A stretch of DNA of 64,000 bases, taken from Astropecten irregularis (taxonomy: Eukaryota > Echinodermata > Asteroidea > Paxillosida > Astropectinidae). The position numbers and the translations under genes are program-made. The stretch spans positions 21,080,001 through 21,144,000 of the forward strand of contig OZ020244.1 of NCBI GenBank assembly GCA_963971285.1, written 5' to 3'. Below, piece after piece: positions 34,331 through 48,125 of this stretch (its first letter is position 1; every line of letters begins with the position of its first letter). The notes beneath the pieces were generated by a model. It had not been told where the DNA came from. It did not search any database and was given only the letters and a program-made list of their open reading frames with translations.

Positions 34331-35812
34331 CCAATTTTATAAATCGTTAATAATCACATGCTGACAATTTCTTTTGCCAAGTTGGATCCTGTCATTATAC
34401 TAAATGATAAACACATTGATTAATTAATGCACAATTTGCAAACATTAGTCTTTTGAAAAAAAAATCCCTTAAATTTTAATCATTTTTAAAAGATAAAATT
34501 GTGTCTTTACAACAGTAGTTGATATCACAGCCTGTACATGTATACATGTATGTACAGTATGTGAAGAATTGAGCATTAAAAGGTTTTTTTAATGTCTTTT
34601 TGCGGATCGCCTTTTTCTTGCCTCCACATTTGAAACCCTCACAAGAATTCAGAATTGAACTTCATCATCTCCTGGTTGCAGAAAGAGCACTTAGGTCAGT
34701 TACTCAGCAAGCTGAGGACAAATTAATTGATTGATTTCACGGCTCAGTGAAGCGGGCTCTTGAATTGCACACTGTTCCCACAAGAGGACTTGAGCCCACC
34801 TGCGTAAAGTAATTCGTCTTTCACCAGCCGTCCGAGTCTTTTCAGCATTTCTACAAATCTCACTCTATCTGGCCTGTTGTCTACTGCTGACTGTGAGTGA
34901 CGCGTGCTGTCGGGAAGATCAAAACATCCACGAAGAAAGAGGCTCCATTGGGGAGGACTCTCTACATTGTATACTATACATGTGCAATTGTGTATTGATT
35001 GCAGTTTAGATGACGGTGCCTTGCATTTTGCAAAGATGCAAGCCTAGAATTTGTTCTGTGAACCGAGGCAAGGCCTTGTCTCTTCTGCATGGGCCACCTC
35101 ATCTGAAAAATCTAATTCTGTCTAGGTGCAAATTAATACACCCAGCATGCCCAGGCACCAAGGCCATGCATGACTGCTTTGAAATTCCACGTTACCAGTC
35201 TTAAAAAGTAACTTTAACTGTAATTTTGGGGTTTGATTCTTGCCTTGTATTAGAGACAAGGTTCAGTATTTCTGAGGTCACAGTGATACACTGAATCAGT
35301 GTCGGGTAGTTTATGTCAAGCCCTACTCTGAAGAACAACCATATACATGTATCTGAACATCAACGACTTTTTAAAGGTACAGTACAGGATTGGAAATATA
35401 ATATTTTAAGAAATAAGAAATAATATTTTACAACTGTCAAAAAAAGAAAGAAATTCGAGAATTTCTTTTCACATTTCTTAATTTAATTTTGAAGCATGAG
35501 TGTAAAAGAAGCCACTATAAGAAATCAATTACAAGAAATATTTAATTTAATTTAGATTTATTTATCTCTTTGATATACAGGAAGGAGATGACTATAAAAT
35601 GATGGAATTGCTACAAACCCCTCCCATGTGAAGATCAAAATACCGTTGCTATGACAACATCGGTACCAACTAACAAATAGGTAAGAATTTCTTCAATTTT
35701 ATTTTCTTTCAGCTATGATTGAAGTCCTTTGGCTGCAATGATTAGTAGGAGATTATGTTTTCATTAATTTGTCATCATCTTACATTAATTAATTATGATC
35801 AAGGGGCCAATT

Positions 35813-36020
35813 TCACACAGCTGCTTAGCGCCTTAATGGGTTAACAACCAAATTTCCATGTGTTGTGTATCACTTGCAATTGTTCTTTGGCTGTTGTTCG
35901 CTGACCATGAATATCAAATCAAATTTTCAGTGGTGGTTTATTTGTTTTACTGAGCAAGCCATTTTTGTGCTAAGCATTTTTTTGTGCTTAGCATTTTTTT
36001 TTGTGAATGAAATTGGCCCC
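35813..36020. mobile_element. GGCCAATTTCA MITE
   Basis: Ends GGGGCCAATTTCAC and GAAATTGGCCCC, interior GTGTATCACTTGCAATTG. Confidence 0.85.
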
Positions 36021-38225
36021 AGCCTGGAATTCTTGGCTCCAAATTGTGAAAGTTGCATTATGATGTACGTACATGCTAAATGTGGAAGGACAGATACGTT
36101 TTTATCTTGAAATTTCTGATCTAGCTGAAATGTGACAAACACCAAATCTTGAGACTTGAACTTGTAATGAGAGATGCTTTCCTGCAGAGCAGCTTTCACA
36201 AATACCAATCAGCGCATTATGTTTCGGTCGCATGATTTCACTTGTCTTGTTGCCACGACAACCAAAAATCACTCAGTCATGTCGTCGTCAAGTTTCCTCC
36301 GATATGAAAAGACTTCAGAACCCAGCCGTTTGAGAAAAATTGGCAGAGTCTGCATTGCCCCCACGTTCTCTTTTGTTTTCTTTGATTTCAATGGGAGTAG
36401 TTTCGCAATTTTAATGTTGTCGAGGGAAAGTGGGAAGCGATCAAATTTCTACTTGATTTTGTTCTGTTGATTGAACAGCACTGGCTTGCGGAGGGCTGGA
36501 GCCCTTACTCTGTGGGAAAGCTGATAACCATCATTTTATATCAGTGCTCTTGAGTGGAAAATTTTGTTAGTTGTGTGCACCTACGACCTTTGAGTGTGGT
36601 TGTGCACAGGTGTATGTACTTCATGCAGTCCTTACACGAATGTGAATGGGTCCTCCCAATTCTTACCAATTTCACTGATGCACCTGTCATAAGGGAAGAC
36701 AGGCTGATGTAGTGTCACTTCCTCCCAATTCTTACCAATTTCACCGATGCATCTACACCTGTCATAATTAAGGGAAGACAGACTGATGTAGTGTCACTTT
36801 TATTGACTTCCATGAGTACTAATTGGCTTTGGTTGTAATCCAACTTGTGCCAACATGTTAAGTTTTTCAGTGATTCAGTCCTTATCCAATTTGTTGGGTT
36901 CGACACCTGCAGATTACATTATTACAAGATTATAGTGGGGAATCAGAACTGATTCTAAAATCAAAATATGAAAGATGCCACAATGACATGCATGCATCAA
37001 GTAACGGACGTGGTACATTGTACACGTACATTTTACATTTGATTAATTTGTTACTTTGTGGTGAATTCAATTTTCCAAGTTGTGGCTTTGGGCCAGCCAT
37101 GGTAATCGTTGTATATTATTATAGTTTGCATCCTTGAGCAAGGCACTTTGTCCTCACTGCTTCACACTGCTCAATCAGTAAAATACATTAGATAACCTGT
37201 GATGAGGCTGAAGTCACAATGCAGATAACTTTATATTTATAACTACACTGGTGCCAATTTCAACTGCTTTGTGCAAAATGTAGCCATACCTCGAGCTGAG
37301 GCTGGGGGGCTGGAGATGGTCACAGAAGGAAAAGCTGTAAGAGCTCAATGATCAATTGAGATTGACAAAGACAAAGACAATGGGATCCCATTAAGGATCT
37401 CATAGAATTGCTATATTGTTATTGTTGTTATAAGCACTCTGCTTGACAAAGAGAAATTTGAGCTCCATTACCTGAGATGGAGAGATGATCTTAATTCATG
37501 TGTACGTGCAAGATTTGTTTTCTCTGTGGAGTGGCTATCCCTAACCTGTAATTTAATTGGGTCACCTGTGCTTGTATCAGGTAGTGTTGCATATCCCCTA
37601 GGATTGTTTCTGTTTCTATAGTTTTTCAGTATACATGTAGATGTCTTACTGAAAGGATGTCTTAATACAGAAATTTGTAGCACCCACTTGCATGTTAGTC
37701 TTCTCTCAGCGCACCTGCCGGACTCCAATCATGGCTAAAATATGTAAACCTACACAAATGAGTTTTGTTTGATTTGTAAATTATACAGATGTTTTTCATT
37801 CATCATGTGCTTGCTATTTTTGTGAGTGTGCAGGCCCGCGTGCATTAAAGGTTTACACAGTAATCATTGAGTAATATTCACTGAAAAATCCATATATTCT
37901 GTGCGTGTGTAGTGACATATTATTGACCACACTCTGCAGTCACCATATTTTTAAAAAAAGTACCTTGCATCTAAAAATAGCATCTGCCGTTGGCCTAGTT
38001 CAATTTCTATCCATGATGGTTATACGTGACCTAAAAGATTCATGAAGAATCATCAGAGTATTTTCAAGTGAGAGATAGAGTCATACTATGGCATTGTTTG
38101 AACGGCTTGACTACTTCTTGACATATACAGTTGGCTATGTATTATAAATTCAATCTCACAGCCAGATATACAAATGTATGGAAGTTGGACAAATCTTAAT
38201 TTGATGAAGGCACTGCAATGGATAT

Positions 38226-38486
38226 TGGGTGTTTACAAAACAGAGGCTCAGGCTCCGTCTCGGGCTCAGGCTCCGGCTCCATTTCGTGAATCCATTCTGA
38301 AATGACTGGTATCAAAATAGAGGCTTTTGGCTGGGGTTCTGAAGTAGATTATCTGATACCTGATTATTTGATAAGGAAAACAGAGCTTCAGCTTCCTTGA
38401 AAAGCCACAACCTATATTTTCAGCATATGGATGTCAGAGCTAGAGCCTGAGCCTAAGCCTTTAAGCCTCTGTTGCGTAAACACCCA
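38226..38486. mobile_element. AGGCTCAGGCTCCG MITE, copy 1
   Basis: Ends TGGGTGTTTAC and GTAAACACCCA with inner AGAGGCTCAGGCTC / GAGCCTGAGCCTAAG arms; the interior includes ACCTATATTTTCAGCATATG. Confidence 0.8.
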
Positions 38487-39661
38487 TATTTTGACCTCTG
38501 ATCGATTGACTCTGCATTCAAAGTGCGAGCCACCAATTAGTTCAGATGTGGCCATTTTGGTTCATCTCAGAATATTGCCTAACTACATGTTATTGTAATG
38601 TAAGTTATTGAATGAAGTAAGTTTACATGTAACTTGATAGTACTTTGAGTGTCTTTTTATTTGAATGTAAGAATACAGCCGGTATTACTTGCTCATATAC
38701 ACTTAAAAAGTAAAAAAAAAAACATTAATACTTGTAAGACATGTAAGAACAATTTGAACAGTACTTTAAACTGCAAGAGGTACTTTAAACTGCAAGAGGT
38801 ACTAGCATTGAACAAAATGTGATTTGACACAAAATCCCCGGATGTCAGACAAATATTGTCTCACACACGTAGTGTACAGTGTACATGTACATGGACGCGC
38901 ACACCCACACACGTTTGCATGGTTGCAATGTTTGTCTGAGATCCGGTGCTATTTTTAGCGCAAGTGTGGAGCGCTATTCACTGGATGTGCTGGATATGTG
39001 CAGAAATGTTGACACACATTTATAAACTGATGTACATTGTAAGATTAGTATCGATGGCTAAATATAGCTCCAGTCCAGTTCAGTTCCTACCTTGGAACAC
39101 GTTTTTAACAACATACTTAAAAGCAAATCAATATTCAGCTCTTAAAAAAGTGATATGCTGTTTTCTAATACGTGTACAATTACTACTCTTCCTCCTTGTG
39201 GGTTTGTGCAGTAAATTGTGCTTAAATTGCTTTTTTCCTAAAATGATGTTTTTTCAAAGTTTTCATGCACATGCCACATTGAAAATTATTTTTTTTTAAA
39301 GCTCTTAGTCTGGGATGCCAATGCCATTGTCACCTACTTTGCAAAAACAACTCTGTACACACCACCTCATGCATAGCATCCAGCTGTATGCCCATTGTAC
39401 GTGAAATGTACCTTATGTAGGGCCGTTTAATACAGTCTGTCCAGACAAGAGGCTTTCAACACTTCCACTAAAGAAAGATGGGGGAAGAAAATCAATGGAT
39501 TGAGCAGCGAGAAAAAGCAGCTGGATTTTCGAGAATCATCAAATGTTTTGCATTGATTTCTAAGACGTGTCAGAAGTTACATGGTCGGTCATGATTTGGA
39601 TGGTGCATGTACAGGGTGTACATAGTACCTCACAGCATACACTTGTCCAAATTTGGAATCA

Positions 39662-39996
39662 GGGGCCAAATTTGATAGAGCTACTTTAACACCAAAATTT
39701 GCTTTAAAGCACTTAAAAGTAAAAGTTGAAACCAGTAAATAGAATCAGTTTGCAAGCCAAAACTCTTTGTAAGTGTTATGCTCAGCAAATAATGGCCAAT
39801 TACAAGTCAAAAGCAGTAAATATCACTTGGAAATTTGATGGGTAATCCTGTTTGACCAAGGAAGACTTTTTATGCTTTTAAAAGCAAATAAAAGAAATAG
39901 GCCCCTAATGTAGGAGTGTGATTATAAACTATGCAAATGTCGAAAACTGGAAAAGCAAATTGTGTGCTTAAAAAGCAGCTCTATGAAATTGGGCCC
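39662..39996. mobile_element. GGCCAAATTTGATAGAGC MITE subfamily
   Basis: Ends GGGGCCAAATTTGATAGAG and CTCTATGAAATTGGGCCC with the interior AATGGCCAATTACAAGTC; related ends but different interior from the AAGCACAAA family. Confidence 0.75.
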
Positions 39997-40578
39997 TAAA
40001 TGTGGAAGTGTGATTATAGATGCAAATCTGGAAATGTGGTGCATAAGCCTAAATATGTATTTCACAAGTTGCCAAATTTAGGCTGCTGATTTACAAGTTC
40101 ACCTCATGAATTTGAATTGTGTTTTCTCATGAATTTGAATTGTTTTTTCATCAAGCCGTGTTTTTTTCCCAATGCTATATTACATGTAAATGGAAATCAC
40201 ACTGTATCTAAGCACAAAATAAATCTTGAAGCAGTGTTATGAAATAGTCCCAGGTTGGAAACTTATAAGAGTTATGTACTTTGTTAACCTGACCTGCACT
40301 GTACTGTTGAACATGTTGAAGGGAAAACATGCATGGCCCCCCCTATCATTCCACCTGAAGCTCAGTGTTGACGTACAGTTAAGAACAAGAAAGTCTTCTC
40401 TGTGGAATTCACTTTAATCTCACAACCCAAACACCTTCCCTCTTTAAGCCATCTATCATCCGTGGCTGATGATGTTTGGTCAGACTGGCTCGGCATAATA
40501 CTCAGTGTTTACACATCACTGATGAAGATCTCCTCGCTCAAAGTCTGTTTTTTAAGAAAAGGGAGGAGGCCATGCCCA

Positions 40579-40822
40579 GGGGCCAATTTCGTGGAGCTGC
40601 TAAGCACACGAATTTGCTTAGCACAAAAATGTCTTGCCCAATAAAACAAACCACCGTTAAAAATGTCATTAAATGATATTCATGGTCAGCGAACAACAGC
40701 CAAAGAACAATCACAAACAAAACACAACACATGGAAATTTGGTTGTTAACCGTGTTTTTATTAAGACAGAAATGTCATGCTTAGCATATTTTTGTGCTAA
40801 GCAACGCCTTGAAATTGGCCCC
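40579..40822. mobile_element. GGCCAATTTCA MITE
   Basis: 244 bp, ends GGGGCCAATTTCGTGG and TTGAAATTGGCCCC, inner TGCTAAGCAC arms also inverted. Confidence 0.9.
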
Positions 40823-41229
40823 AGGCCTCAGTCTCATGCACGAGAAGAATCTGGCAATCTCAACCTGCCGGTCTGAGAAGTACATCATGCAGTCAGGTAG
40901 AATATCTTACGCGCCTTTTAAGAAGTAGAATAAGAACCGGTACTTAAGAGACTGTCCAAGCCTTGTCTACTTATTTTATCGTATCTAAATGTAAAATCGG
41001 CTCTGCAGAGATGCACGCATATAATACATACATGTACACACATCTCTCCTTCTATCCATTCAAGCTGATTGCGGATATAAAATGGGTCTCTTGTGAAGTC
41101 CATTGTATATTAACTTTCCTCTTTGATGTTCATGAATGGCTTCCTCCGTGCATGCGATGTACATGGATGTACATGTACATGTAGGTGTTCACTCTCACCT
41201 CCTTGAACATTTACGTCTGTTTGAGTCCT

Positions 41230-41470
41230 GGGGCCAATTTCACGGCGCTGCTAAGCACAAAAATTTACTTAGCACAAAAATGTCTTGCCCAATAAAACAA
41301 ACCACAGTTAAAAATTCCATTTGATGTTCATGGTCAGTCAACAACAGCCAAAGAACAATCACAAGTGATACACAACACATGGACATTCGGTTGTTAACCC
41401 AGTTTTTATTAAGACTGAAATGTCATGCTTAGCAAATTTGTGTGCTTAGCAGCGCCGTGAAATTGGCCCC
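41230..41470. mobile_element. GGCCAATTTCA MITE
   Basis: 241 bp; both termini match exactly over GGGGCCAATTTCACGGCG, a likely recent copy. Confidence 0.9.
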
Positions 41471-41771
41471 TGATCAGTTGGAGAAGCAGAAAGCTGTCCA
41501 AGATGTTGAGAAATCAGTACAAGACTTCACTTTAAGACATGCGGGACTTGGAACACGTGAATATTTTTACTAGTTTCAAAGAGGACACTTTTTGAAATGC
41601 GCATAAATTTTGCTGACACATGTCCGGTCACCATTGCTTATAACATTTGTAGTTGATCTCTATGACTACGTGTATGTATTCATTTCTTCTTTTTTAAGTG
41701 TCTTTCTTGGTTAATACAAAAATCTAACTGGGAAAGCCAGCATGTCCCAGTGGATGCATAATGTTAACAGA

Positions 41772-42142
41772 TTTTGATTCTAAAGGTAACTTCATACTTT
41801 GGATTTTGCCAAAGGAATACTGATTCTTGGGCAAAGATATCAAGAAAGATACAATAACAGCCATCTGTGAAATTTCCAGTCCCACACAGCGCCCACTTTT
41901 TGAGAAAACAGGTAAAAACGCTAGCATTATTTTCAAATCTATTCGGAAATCAAAACTGTTATTGGTCTTTGATTGAAATCTTTTCTTGATACATACACCA
42001 TAAATACACCATTGCAGGAAGAGCAATTTTAATGGTACATGTTTCTACCATCACCGTCTTTATACCCTGTATAAAGTTATCTAGGTAAATCTGTGAAGAT
42101 TTCTGTTTTGGTACAGTATGCTAGCAAAGTATGATGTTACCT
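41772..42142. mobile_element. AAAGGTAACATCATACTTTG MITE subfamily copy
   Basis: Ends AAAGGTAACTTCATACTTTG and CAAAGTATGATGTTACCTTT; shares interior boxes with the GTACAGGATTGG family. Confidence 0.75.
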
Positions 42143-42270
42143 TTAAATTTAATTTTAATTTTAAATTATAGCATGTATGTATGTATGTTGGTGAAGTGTA
42201 TGATGTGATTGAAGCCTGCTTATATTGAATTGCATGCTTGAATTTCAACACACTATTTAAAGTAAACAAC

Positions 42271-42293
42271 CAGCCCCCCCCCCCCCCCCCCCA
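42271..42293. repeat. Poly-C tract
   Basis: About 20 consecutive C, followed by CAACCC; prone to length error. Confidence 0.9.
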
Positions 42294-42326
42294 ACCCTCG
42301 GGAAAAAAAAACTGCCCATTTCATCA

Positions 42327-42744
42327 GGGGCCAATTTCATGGAGCTGCTATGCACACAAATTTGCTTAGCACAAAAGTGTCTTGCCCAATAAAACAAACC
42401 GCCGTTAAAAATTTCATTTGATATTCATGGTCAGCGAACAACAGCCAAAAGAACAATCACAAACGAAACACAACACATGGAAATTTGGTTGTTAACCCTG
42501 TTTTTATTAAGACAGAAATGTCATGCTTAGCATATTTTTGTGCTAAGCAGCGCCTTGAAATTGGCCCAAAGGAACAGCCAAAGGACATTCACAAGCGATA
42601 CACAACACATGGACATTTGGTTGTTAACCCTGTTTTTATTAATCATCAAATAACCACAATGGAAACAGACTGAATTTTATTATAGAGACAGAAATGTCAT
42701 GCTTAGCAAATTTTTGTGCTAAGCAGCGCCGTGAAATTGGCCCC
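42327..42744. mobile_element. GGCCAATTTCA MITE tandem pair
   Basis: A complete copy (42327-42567) is followed by the 3' two-thirds of another (about 42570-42744). The second contains the SINE tail insertion at 42640. Confidence 0.85.
42640..42674 (-). mobile_element. SINE tail-only insertion inside a MITE
   Basis: About 35 bp of the SINE tail (AACCACAATGGAAACAGACT on the plus strand) interrupts a GGCCAATTTCA MITE, with TTTTATTA on both sides. Confidence 0.75.
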
Positions 42745-44369
42745 AGGTTTGTCAAAGGACATATTGAAGTCATGTGAAATTGAAAAAGCACAGCGAAACA
42801 AATTCGCCTATTTTGGTCTTTTTTTTTTATCATCAAAATATCCAGGGGCTGAATCTTTGATTGTGCACACAGACTGAGCTATATACACGATCAGTCCTAT
42901 GATAGATATTCCTACTAAAATGAGAATGCCTGAGATAATAACAGATGATTATCATTATCAGTGATACTCAGAGATCTCTATCTAAGCCAGGTAATGGGCG
43001 TTGACAGTGTCTGGTAATCAGTTACCATGGAAATCAGTGCTGGATGAAGAAGCGGAGTCTGCAGAAAGCGGAAAGAGATATTATCATTAGCCCTCTTTAG
43101 TATAAGATGGTCAGCATTGAGATGGCAAACATGTTTGCTTGATGCTTGGGCTGTTTGATAGGCTGACCCATCCCATGACAATCCATCTCATTATGTAGTT
43201 GACATTAAGCCAAGGGTATTTTATGAATAAAATAATCCTAGCTTTACTCTTAGTCTTATCTTAGAGATCTCTTTATTCAGTTCGGCTTGTCATCATAAGG
43301 TCAATTTTAATTTGATACAAAGTGCGGAACATGTGTAGTATATGCTGTATATTTATGTATAAATCCATAAGGAGTAGTGTGGTTTCGTATCCAGTGCAAA
43401 ATGCGGTGGTCGCTATGACACATGGGGCGCACATTGCATTATTCACAACGTGAAATTAATTATAGATGCATATCATGCGCAAGACGGCAAAGAAAGGGGG
43501 CGCAGGAGGAACATCGAGCAGTAATACTGTATCTTCCCACATATTTGTGATGTTTGATACATCGTTCATCACAAATTAACAAATATCTGCGCAGTTTTGT
43601 TTTGCAATGTTTGCACATGTATGCATGCATTACATGTACATGTATAATGACGTATAAGTTTGATAATTATAACAATACATCGTACATCACAAATCTGCGC
43701 ACATTTTACTTTGTGTGTTTTTATAGTAACGTGATTTTTTTCTGAATAATCTTTGTTTGCTTTAGTTTACGACAATTAGAAATCAAGTGAAATGTACACA
43801 AAAAGTTATTAAACAGTTGTCAACTGTCACGAAAAGTGCTATAACAGTATGCAGTTAGTGGTTGTGATTCGCCCATAATGTCATGTGTCATGGCAGCCAC
43901 AAAAATGCATAAGGACACTGTTGAGAGAGTTCCATATCTTGAAGTGAAAATTTGACATGTATGGTGACCACTGACCAGAGACAACTTAACAAAGGGCATC
44001 ATGATTTCCTTTAATATTATTTTTACTACACATGTGCAGTATAATTATAAGAAGATGAGAAAGATATGTATGGAAACCATCAGTATCCCAATTGATCTGA
44101 TATAAAAGGTAAATTAATTGCCACTTTTCAAGGACAAGTACTAGGAGCCTTCCTAGCAAATTTCTGTTCAGAAACCGGCCTACAGTACGTTTTGTGAGAA
44201 TGAAAGAAAAAATTCATCCATCCATCATGTGTTATTACAGAGAAGTTTGGATCAAACATTCGACTGCATGCAGCTCAGACTTGATTAATTTCTGCCGTTT
44301 GAAGTCTTTTTTTTATTATCAATCAAATAACCACAAGGGAAACTGACTGGATTAATTTCTCAAGTTACA

Positions 44370-44605
44370 GCATTGCTAATGCTGCACGTATTTTAAACGA
44401 TTCTTGGGATATAGCGGTATGTGAGTGGTTTCATGGCTTCTGACTGCCAAATGAACAAAGATAATTGACTATTATAGGGACATTGCCAACATACATACAA
44501 TAGGACTGGATATAGCTCAGTTGGTAGAGTGCCAGTACGGTATTCCAGGGGTCACTGGTTTGAATCCCGCTCTCTGTCAATTTGTCTTTGATCACTTTTT
44601 TTTAT
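44370..44605 (+). mobile_element. tRNA-derived SINE, copy D
   Basis: Same order as copy B: GTGGTTTCATGGCTTCTGAC, A box TAGCTCAGTTGG, B box GGTTTGAATCC. A reversed tail fragment (CAAATAACCACAAGGGAAAC) lies just upstream at about 44325. Confidence 0.8.
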
Positions 44606-45629
44606 TGTCAGATTTGCTTGTGCGGTTGCAAGAGAATAATTGGGAAAGGTCTGCATTGGCATCTTCTGATAATACTCCCTGATGTGTGGCATGTCTGAAC
44701 ATGAAATTTATGAGGATGAAGTTGGCACAATTACTTTTTAATTTATATTTTTTATCAAAAACTTTTTTACTGTGCAGAGTAAGTGATTTGGTTTAACTCT
44801 TGCCACAGACGATGTTAGCATTTGGCTGCATGTGCCTTCTATTGCACCAGCGATGATCAATACTACAGCTGCCTTCGTGGTGATATTTTATTAAATTTGA
44901 GCAGCCAGGAATCGATCGGAATGACTAGATGTACTTTTCCTTTTGTCCGATGCGTGTGAAGCGTACCTTGCAAAGTGTTGGAAAACAGTCTGCTTAAGCT
45001 ATTCTGATAGTCGAAGACCTTGTAGAGTCGTCGCGCGCATATGAACCTTTATCAAGGAGATGATGGCAATGTAGTCCTATGATCTCTGTTACTTGTAAAC
45101 CCAAACTGGGAACAACATGCAGGCCAAGCGGCTTGCTGCATGAAAGCATGTTGCCTACGCCAATAATCTTTTTTGGCGCCTTGCAACTTTTCATCATTTC
45201 GTAGGCACCAACCACTTGCTCTTTTTATACCCAGTGTCACCACTACTATTATTCATCAGTAACTCGGCGAGCTCATAAACCGAGAGGAAACACTCAGAGC
45301 AGACATGCAGGTGACAGGTTTAAGGGCTTGAATACAAGTGTAGGAGTGGTGTTTGCTTTTTTTTGTGCACATGGGCAGACAGAATGTCGTCACTTGAAAC
45401 CGTCTTGGTACTGTTTGATTATTCACTTTCTTTATACAGTATTCCTGCAAGCATATCCGGTTGGGGTTGTGTGTTCCATGTGTAGAATTGTTTCCAGTAT
45501 GATGCAGAAGTGATTCAAGAAGTGACTCACTGAGTAAGAGGAAAACGTACGTGTTACTGAAACCCTTAGTTATTCCGTCAACCATCAACAGTTACTTTTG
45601 GCTGCTGCACTACTTGTTGTGTTTTACTT

Positions 45630-45868
45630 ACAGTACAGGATTTAACATGCTCACGGATTTACGTATAACTTTCAGGGTATGAATTAAGATGGTGCTGGTA
45701 GAAACATACTGTTAAAATATTTCCGCCTGAAATGCTGTATTTAGCAAGAAATTAGTAAACAAAGCCCGAAAACATTTTTGATCTCGGGGTAAGATCAAAA
45801 CCATTCTTGGTTTTTTATAAGAAAAATTGAGTCAGGTTTTCGCTATTTTCTCGTGACTAAGATGTCCA
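45630..45868. mobile_element. GTACAGGATTGG family, right-truncated copy
   Basis: Begins ACAGTACAGGATT and breaks off at GTGACTAAGATGTCC, just before a palindromic MITE. Confidence 0.65.
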
Positions 45869-45924
45869 CATCTATGCGACGCGTCACAGGTACTACGCAT
45901 TGCAAATCGAGTGGCCCCAGGTTA

Positions 45925-46058
45925 ATGGGAGACTTTGAGAACCGGTCTTCAAGTCGACAGCGCACGCGCACGCAATTGTGAGCATAGCATGCGCGGGTTG
46001 TTCTGTGCCTGCGCTGTTGTGCGTGCGCTGTTGACTTGCGGTCCTCAAAGTCTCCCAT
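45925..46058. mobile_element. Palindromic ATGGGAGAC MITE, copy 6
   Basis: 134 bp with a small internal duplication of the GTGCGCGCTGTT-like segment near the right arm. It lies directly after a truncated copy of the GTACAGGATTGG family. Confidence 0.8.
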
Positions 46059-47569
46059 AACATGCCAATTTACAATGCTTCATGTCATCTGAGGTGTGTT
46101 CAAGAGGGTTTTTTATGAAAAGGCATGGAGAGTAAATTATTTATACAAAGAAAAAAAATATTGTCCAAAAGTATCTGCTATGTGGCAGTTTAAAATTAAA
46201 GCAATAGATTTAGTTAACTGGTAAACGAAGTCCAATTATTTAAGAGTTAACTAGGAACTGTTTGCATGTTTATTCCGTATCAGTTGATCATAAAAAACAA
46301 CAAACTTATCTATTTTGATGAATGCACTTTGACCTTTAAAAGAGTTAAATCAGTAATTTATGACGTGGGCAGTACAGAGAAGGAGTCGACCATCATGCTT
46401 CAAGAAACTCATTAATTTCTGTCTGGGGAACAGGAATCTAGACTTACATTCAGAGGACGGTGCCGGTGAGGCGTTGCTGATGTGTGTGGCATTTCTTGCA
46501 GGACTAAAGCTGTGATTGTTAATAGAAGGGACTGATTTGTGTGGCCCTAGTTTGTATTGTATAATATTGCAAAATATATCAGGGAAATGCTTGTCGTATG
46601 TAATTTGATCTCCATTTGGTCAGCTGAACCTATTCCTTGGCCATTGAATACAATTCTAATCTGTATTCATTGAACCTCCGCCCCTTGTTCTAATCCTCTC
46701 ATCCATTCATGTGTATATCTTTACGTTACATGCGTGTTCTTGTCCTCTTGTCTTTTAGACTTTGATAAAGATCCTGCTATGATCAAAATGCCAGGCCTTC
46801 CTATGTCCAAGCATTTAAAGCAATTCAATAGCTTATTTTCCATAGAAAGAATTGTACAATCACTGATACGTGTGCATTTAAGGACTGCATAACTCTGGCT
46901 ATTGAAAATATCCACTGATCTTTGTATAAAGACATAGGTGGCTAATTATTGGCCATTGAGAGTATTGAAATGTATCCACTAATTTGCATATGAGGACAGC
47001 ATATATTATGCTTGATAACAAGTGAGGGAATTGTATAAATGAAGGCAAATGATCAGATGAAGGCGCTTTGATCTTCTTGTAAAGGCGCTTTATACATTGT
47101 GTAAATGTCAGTTAAATTAAACACCATGTCTTGAACCATATGATGACGTTTCCATATAAACTTAGCCATGTACAATGAACATGCATAGTAGACACATCAG
47201 AAGCACTCGTTGCCCGCCGGCACTCTGTCAATCTTCAAATATTGGACAATTTTTAATTCATATAATGAAATGGCTCCACTTTACATCCTCTTCTAACTGT
47301 TTACAATGCAGAGGTCATCAGCCTACACAATATATATTACCCAACTCGAATGCTGATGTAAATGTAATAATGTTTGTGCGCTAAGATTAAATATAGAGGT
47401 ATCCTTAGTTTTACTTGCTGAATTAGCTAATTGGCATTCAGTCATTATACAGTGTACTGTATACAGTACAGAGATCAGCGTGCGAGTGCCATGACCCCGT
47501 CGTTTTATTCAAGTGTTGGACTGGTATGAAGTCTAATGTCTTCCCACTTGGCGGGCAGGCAAGGCGGCC

Positions 47570-47705
47570 GAGTGTACAGTATATATACTGAGTATCTGAT
47601 ATTCGCATTGTTCATTTGCCAGAAGTGATCGGGCCGGCAGCCGGAGCTGGGAGATCTATCGCAGACCACAATCACACAGCAGCTAGCACATCACAGCACT
47701 GCAAG
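47570..47705 (+). promoter_or_regulatory. Possible RD3 promoter and 5' UTR exon
   Basis: A TATATATA motif at 47580-47587 lies in a locally GC-rich stretch. About 30 bases downstream begins a segment that ends in CACTGCAAG/GTATTT, a good donor, at 47705. The RD3 coding exon opens with an acceptor at 50099, so a noncoding first exon must lie upstream on this strand. The pairing is inference; no transcript evidence is visible. Confidence 0.3.
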
Positions 47706-48125
47706 GTATTTTGATTAACGTTTCATTGATACATGTACATCACACTCTGAGATTCGATTCCTTGACTGTATGCACACCTCATCTGGTGTGCTAAAGACTT
47801 GTTTTCTTTCCGCTAGTGTTTTCACCTGGTTGGTTCTGGCGGGCAGTATTACAGGACTTTTCACACATTGCCAATCTTGTATTTCTCTTAGATATAGTCA
47901 CTCTCGCTGGCAGTTTGTTTGTTGTTCTAGGCTTTGGTTCTTGGCATGTATATGTTGGATTTCAATGTTGACGTACAGAATATACAGTGGAGTTTAATTT
48001 GGTGATTGAAATCAGCCTGAGAATAGATGTATTCCAACATCAAGTTCGTATTTAAGTCACTGTTTGATGTACGTGTAGATTTTTACTAGAATCTGAAAAT
48101 GAACCTGGTCACAAAATCTAATATC

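Larger units (their letters stand above)
30220..47500. other. Gene-poor, repeat-rich interval
   Basis: Apart from the mapped MITE and SINE copies and the weak exon candidate at 32308, no frame shows codon bias, length or family similarity. Repeat-free stretches near 34.6-35.2 kb and 43.0-44.0 kb were checked and show nothing recognisable. Confidence 0.6.

Noticed and set aside
44994-45215. Minus-strand frame MVGAYEMMKSC and on
   Set aside because: No family match and no convincing splice sites; probably non-coding.
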